A stretch of 64,000 bases of DNA. Origin: Myxococcales bacterium (lineage in GTDB: Bacteria; Myxococcota; Polyangia; Nannocystales; Nannocystaceae). The first letter of the stretch is position 1. Each line of letters starts with the position of its first letter. The translations under genes were made by a program, and so were the position numbers. The stretch covers positions 62,001-126,000 of the forward strand of contig JAEUJW010000058.1 of the NCBI GenBank assembly GCA_016793465.1. Reading direction: 5' to 3'. Shown here piece by piece: positions 59,203 to 64,000 of the stretch. The notes below the pieces were generated by a model. It saw only the letters and a list, made by a program, of their open reading frames with translations. It did no database searches and was not told the origin of the DNA.

Positions 59203-60768
59203 TCACACGGCGATGGTCGACTCGTGGGCGAGGCTGCCGTCCTCGTAGAGGTAGCGCACGTGGATCGCGGCCGCCGCGGGGTCGAAGGTGATCGTCGGCA
59301 CCGTCGGGCGGGCGTCGATGTAGGGGAACTGCGCGGCGTCGAAGTCGGTGATGACCGGCCAGACGTTGCCAGAGGTCACGCAGCACTCGGGGATCGCGTC
59401 GGAGGCGGTGACCGGGGCGAGCTCGAGGCGGCCGACGTACGACATGTGGATGTCGCCGGTGATCGAGACGATGCCGGTGATCGCGTTGTCGTCGATGAAC
59501 TGCTTGATGCGCGCGCGCTGGCTGAACTGCGACCAGCGGTCGTCGTTCTCCGGGGTGGACGCGGGCAGGTTGGCGAACGGCGCCGAGTTGACGATGCACT
59601 TGAAGACGCACGGGCTGGCCTTCAGCGTGTCGAGCAGGAACTGCTCCTGCGCGGGGCTCAGGTAGTTCTCGCCGGCGGTCTTGGCGTCGTAGCGGCCGTC
59701 GAGCACGATGAACTCGACGGTCTTGCCCCAGCGGAACGCGCGCCACAGGCGATCGGCGCGCACGCTGGCCTCGATCGGGTGGCACGTGTAGTAGGCGCGG
59801 ATGGCGTTGTCGGTCTTCTCGACGTCCTCCGGGGTCGGCGCGAACGGGTCGATCGCGCCGTTGTCGGTGACCTCGTGGTCGTCCCAGGTGAAGTAGGCGC
59901 CCTGGTTGGGGTAGAGCGCCCGGTAGCCGCCGCCGTGCCCGGCGGCCCAGGCCGCGACGTACATGGCGTAGCTGCCGCCGGCGTCGAACACCTCGTCGAG
60001 GTAGAGCTGGTCGCCGAGGTGGATGAACACGTCGAGCTCCTGCTCGGCCATGCGGTCGATCGACTTCCACTTCATCGGCGTGACGTTCGCGGGGTCGACG
60101 TAGTTGGGGATCGCAAACCCGGCGCCGATGCACGAGGCCCAGCCCAGCGTCACCGGCTCGCTGGCGTCGTCGGCGATCGCCGTGCGCACCTTGCCGAGCA
60201 GCGAGCGAGCGACGAACCCGCCGGCCTCGTCGGCGCGGAAGAACCCGTAGCCGTACCACGCGCCGGGCTCGAGGCCCTCGACTTTGACCTTGATGAAGCC
60301 GTCGGCGTCGGGGCCGCAGGCCTGCTCGTGCACGACCTCGACCCCGGCGGCGCCGACCGGCGCGCCCTTGGCGTGCGACCACAGGCGCAGTGTGACCTCG
60401 GCCTTGTCGGCGGCGAGCACCGCGAACATCACCGAGGTCGGCTTCATCTCGCCGGCGATGACGGTGCGCGGGAACAGGTCCACGTCCTCGGGCACGTCGG
60501 CGGGCACGAACGCGGGCTCGCCGGTGGTCGCGTCGGCGCCGGTGTCCGGGCCGGTGCCGCCGGTGGTCGGCTCGGCGGTGGTGCCGGTGCCGGTGCCGGT
60601 GCCCTCGCCGTCGTCGGTGCCGTCGTCGTCGCCGGCGAGCGGGTCGCCGCCCTTGCCGGCGCAGCCGACCACGAGGGCGGGCAGCAGGGCCGCGGCGCCC
60701 TGCACGAAGCGGCGCCGGGCGAGTCGGGTCGGGTCGCTGGGGTCGTGGTCGTCGTCGCGGTCGGTCAT
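59203..60768 (-). CDS. phoD: PhoD-like alkaline phosphatase/phosphodiesterase (Tat lipoprotein)
   Basis: 521 residues. The Tat-type motif RRRFVQ (18-23) precedes a lipobox VVGC (Cys36), so a folded metalloenzyme is exported and lipid-anchored. A Gly/Thr/Asp linker runs to ~85. The PhoD domains follow: an Ig-like N-terminal part (TSVMFAVLAADKAEVTLRL), then FIHLGDQLYLDEV, FTWDDHEVTDNG, VEFIVLDGRYDA and ITGDIHMSYVG, which supply the metal ligands. The family hydrolyses phosphodiesters such as teichoic acids or phospholipid head groups. Confidence 0.93.
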   Translation of the reverse strand: MTDRDDDHDPSDPTRLARRRFVQGAAALLPALVVGCAGKGGDPLAGDDDGTDDGEGTGTGTGTTAEPTTGGTGPDTGADATTGEPAFVPADVPEDVDLFPRTVIAGEMKPTSVMFAVLAADKAEVTLRLWSHAKGAPVGAAGVEVVHEQACGPDADGFIKVKVEGLEPGAWYGYGFFRADEAGGFVARSLLGKVRTAIADDASEPVTLGWASCIGAGFAIPNYVDPANVTPMKWKSIDRMAEQELDVFIHLGDQLYLDEVFDAGGSYAMYVAAWAAGHGGGYRALYPNQGAYFTWDDHEVTDNGAIDPFAPTPEDVEKTDNAIRAYYTCHPIEASVRADRLWRAFRWGKTVEFIVLDGRYDAKTAGENYLSPAQEQFLLDTLKASPCVFKCIVNSAPFANLPASTPENDDRWSQFSQRARIKQFIDDNAITGIVSITGDIHMSYVGRLELAPVTASDAIPECCVTSGNVWPVITDFDAAQFPYIDARPTVPTITFDPAAAAIHVRYLYEDGSLAHESTIAV

Positions 60769-60922
60769 GCTGCGCTGTGCGCGTAAGCTATCCGCGCCGA
60801 CGCGCGCATAGAAGCAAATTCGGCCACGGCCCGCGAGGACCCGTCGCGACGGTGGCCGGGACGCGCCGCCGGACGGTAGGGAGGAGGAGTTGCATCGCGG
60901 CCGGCCCGCGGCTCCGTGCCGG

Positions 60923-61480
60923 TCATCGAAACGCCCACACGATGACGCCGGCGACGATCGCCCCGCCGCTCAGCCCGTTGACGGGCGCCAGGACGTACTT
61001 GTAGACGGTTTTCTGCTGGAGCGCCGCGAGCAGGACCGCCCGGTTGAGCAGGAAGAGGAGGTTCGTCGACAGGCCGTAGCACCCGAGGAACAGCATGGTC
61101 TCGAGCTGGATGTCGCCGTCGAGCCGCGCCGACAGGAACTGGTAGCTAAACAGGTCGATCGCCGAGGCGTTCCCCGCCGCGAACACGACGGACCACCCCA
61201 GACTCAGCATCACCCGGCGGCGGTCGAACGTGCGGATGCGAATCCTAGCGACCAGCGCGATGACGATGAAGAGCACGAAGCACGAGACCCCCAGCAGGAA
61301 CATGCGGATCTCGAACCTCCCGTGCACGAGGAAGTCCTTGGCGAACGATGCGCCGAGGATGAAGGACCCCAGGAAGGTCGCGGCGATCTCCACCTTGTCA
61401 TCCGCGGTGATCCCCGCGGATGAGCTCCTCTGGGCGCCAGAGGGCGCGCTCACATCGAACCCCGGAGGCGGCGGTGTCAT
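60923..61480 (-). CDS. Four-TM membrane protein of unknown function
   Basis: 185 residues. AAGGGGAG before ATG 61480 is a good ribosome-binding site. After a Pro/Ser-rich cytosolic start come four hydrophobic helices (IAATFLGSFILGASFA; MFLLGVSCFVLFIVIALVA; VMLSLGWSVVFAAGNASAI; LSGGAIVAGVIVWAF) and a polar loop TFDRRR between helices 2 and 3. No named family. Codon use is a little less GC-biased than in the flanking lipoprotein genes. Cotranscription with the phosphatase gene downstream is possible (154-bp gap). Confidence 0.75.
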   Translation of the reverse strand: MTPPPPGFDVSAPSGAQRSSSAGITADDKVEIAATFLGSFILGASFAKDFLVHGRFEIRMFLLGVSCFVLFIVIALVARIRIRTFDRRRVMLSLGWSVVFAAGNASAIDLFSYQFLSARLDGDIQLETMLFLGCYGLSTNLLFLLNRAVLLAALQQKTVYKYVLAPVNGLSGGAIVAGVIVWAFR

Positions 61481-61586
61481 GTCGACTCCCCTTCATGGCC
61501 CGAGCTCGACCGAGGGGGCGATGAAGGGCTCTACGGGGCCATGTACACGGCCGACGGCCGCCCGGTCAAGCGTGTCGGGCCGCGGC

Positions 61587-63092
<1,506 letters not shown>

Positions 63093-63143
63093 GCGGAAGG
63101 TCCCCCGTGCGGTGGGCGCGGGTCTGCAGCGGCGAGGGCGGCG

Positions 63144-63167
63144 CGAACGAGGGGATCCTCTCGTTCG
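63144..63167. promoter_or_regulatory. 24-bp near-perfect palindrome in divergent promoter
   Basis: CGAACGAG (63144-63151) and CTCGTTCG (63160-63167) are perfect complements, and the centre GGATCC is itself palindromic; only one pair mismatches. It sits between the propeller lipoprotein (start 63092) and the reductase (start 63283). Probable operator for a dimeric repressor. Confidence 0.6.
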
Positions 63168-63282
63168 AGCGGGTGGAACCACCGGCGCGGCGCGGATGTG
63201 CGCAGAACGGTCGGAATGTGCCCAGGAACAGCGTCCCGAGGGGCGTTTGCGGGCGGCGGTGATCCTCGTGTACGACCGCCGC

Positions 63283-63819
63283 ATGCCCGGACGCGTCCGC
63301 GTGTTCATCGCCGCCTCGCTCGACGGCTTCATCGCCGGCCCCGACGACGACCTCTCGTGGCTGCCGCCGCCCGAGGAGGACGACCACGGCTACGCGGCGT
63401 TCATGGCCGACGTCGGCGCGCTGCTCATGGGCCGCCGCACCCACGACGTGGTCGCGGGCTTCACCGGCGCGTGGCCCTACGGCGAGCGCCCGGTGCTGGT
63501 CGCGACCCGCCGCCCGCTGACGCCGAAGGCGCCGACGGTGCGCGCCGTGAGCGGGACGATCGCGGCGATGGTGGTCGAGGCCCGCGCGGCCGCCGACGGT
63601 CGCGACGTGTACCTCGACGGCGGCGACCTGATCCGCCAGGCGCTCGACGCCGGGCTGGTCGACGAGCTGATCGTGTCGATCATCCCGGTCGTGCTGGGCG
63701 CCGGCCACCCGCTGTTCGCGGGCGTGCGCCGGCCGCACCGGCTCGAGCTGGTGCACACCGCGGCCAAGCCGACGCTCGTGCAGCTGACCTACCGCCCGCG
63801 GGCCGCGGCGCAGTCGTAG
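63283..63819 (+). CDS. Dihydrofolate reductase/RibD C-terminal family reductase
   Basis: 178 residues. RVFIAASLDGFIAGPDDDLSW is the DHFR-like N-terminal motif with the active-site Asp. ALLMGRRTHDVV binds NADPH phosphate, and DVYLDGGDLIRQALDAGL leads to DELIVSIIPVVLGAGHPLF, diagnostic of the family. The enzyme is an NAD(P)H-dependent reductase of unknown substrate; stand-alone members are often stress or antibiotic associated. ATG 63283. A CCTGTC-CCTCGA-GACAGG palindrome follows the stop. Confidence 0.88.
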   Translation: MPGRVRVFIAASLDGFIAGPDDDLSWLPPPEEDDHGYAAFMADVGALLMGRRTHDVVAGFTGAWPYGERPVLVATRRPLTPKAPTVRAVSGTIAAMVVEARAAADGRDVYLDGGDLIRQALDAGLVDELIVSIIPVVLGAGHPLFAGVRRPHRLELVHTAAKPTLVQLTYRPRAAAQS

Positions 63820-63820
63820 C

Positions 63821-63838
63821 CCTGTCCCTCGAGACAGG
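63821..63838. repeat. CCTGTC-CCTCGA-GACAGG palindrome after the reductase gene
   Basis: An 18-bp inverted repeat starting one base after the TAG stop (63817-63819). It belongs to the TGTCC/GGACA family. The position suggests a terminator, but other family members are upstream of or inside genes. Confidence 0.55.
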
Positions 63839-63954
63839 TCGAGGGACGCGGCGCGCGGACGCACCGCGGGCGGAATCGCGGCGGAGGGCCGCCGGCGTTC
63901 CGTGGTAGCTTGAGGCCGCGGCGCGTCGGGTAGTGACGCCCCGGAGACGTTGAC

Positions 63955-64000
63955 ATGAAGTACCTGGCCCTGCTGTCCCTGTCCGCGCTCGCGTATGCGG
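63955..64000 (+). CDS. Start of a secreted protein (3'-truncated by window edge)
   Basis: ATG 63955 is preceded by GGAGACG at a suitable distance and opens MKYLALLSLSALAYA, a clear signal-peptide start. Only 15 complete codons are in the window, so the product cannot be named. Confidence 0.6.
   Translation, partial: MKYLALLSLSALAYA

Overview
The window is very GC-rich (by eye about three quarters G+C, with G or C at almost every third codon position). It carries many hallmarks of a myxobacterium of the Nannocystis/Plesiocystis/Enhygromyxa group (Myxococcota). These are lipoproteins with long Ser/Thr/Gly/Asp linkers behind the lipobox, two MYXO-CTERM sorting tails (Cys-Gly-Cys, hydrophobic stretch, Arg run), DUF4215 and MopE-like calcium-binding repeats, several Ser/Thr kinases, and an ECF sigma factor with a membrane-spanning C-terminal extension. 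The genus assignment is inference; the coding style is read directly. I found no rRNA, tRNA, CRISPR array or complete insertion sequence.

Layout. 1-1505: the right end of a lower-GC restriction-modification pair (truncated methylase plus nuclease). 1559-11086: secreted proteins and lipoproteins (SpoIID-like, fibro-slime, lipase, thrombospondin-like), interrupted by RNase HI. 18802 down to 11222 (minus strand): a seven-gene translationally coupled operon RDD-RDD-SpoIIM-membrane protein-DUF4129/DUF4350 fusion-MoxR ATPase-DUF58. 18981-23440 (plus): caspase-like lipoprotein, hotdog-fold DUF4442 protein, AAA+ ATPase coupled to an AlkB-type dioxygenase. 23502-31074 (minus): DUF11/MYXO-CTERM protein, membrane Ser/Thr kinase, PAS/STAS regulator, orphan type-ISP-like methylase. 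31089-37161: a tiny cystine-knot-like ORF with 15-bp repeats, SLOG protein, JmjC/cupin protein with an overlapping 44-codon ORF, M28 membrane peptidase, pentaheme cytochrome. 37162-38747: AT-rich islands and a degenerate ~38-bp repeat cluster around a DUF4215 lipoprotein. 44714 down to 38744 (minus): active kinase, pseudokinase, envelope protein and membrane-anchored ECF sigma factor. 44828-54819: beta-propeller lipoprotein, membrane sulfatase, vault-like SPFH protein, RCC1-like protein, diheme cytochrome, MtfA peptidase. 54837-64000: NSS transporter with its 36-residue MetS-type subunit, aldehyde dehydrogenase, an arylamine N-acetyltransferase homologue lacking the catalytic Cys, PhoD phosphatase, propeller lipoprotein, DHFR-family reductase and the start of one more secreted protein.

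Two sequence-level patterns cross gene boundaries. One is a dispersed palindrome built from TGTCC/GGACA half-sites; it occurs between genes, inside genes and around ribosome-binding sites. The other is a set of short TTTAA/TTAAA micro-islands inside otherwise GC-saturated genes. The kinase/pseudokinase/sigma operon, whose internal gap holds three GGACAGG half-sites at 14-bp spacing, is my best candidate for an undescribed regulatory system.
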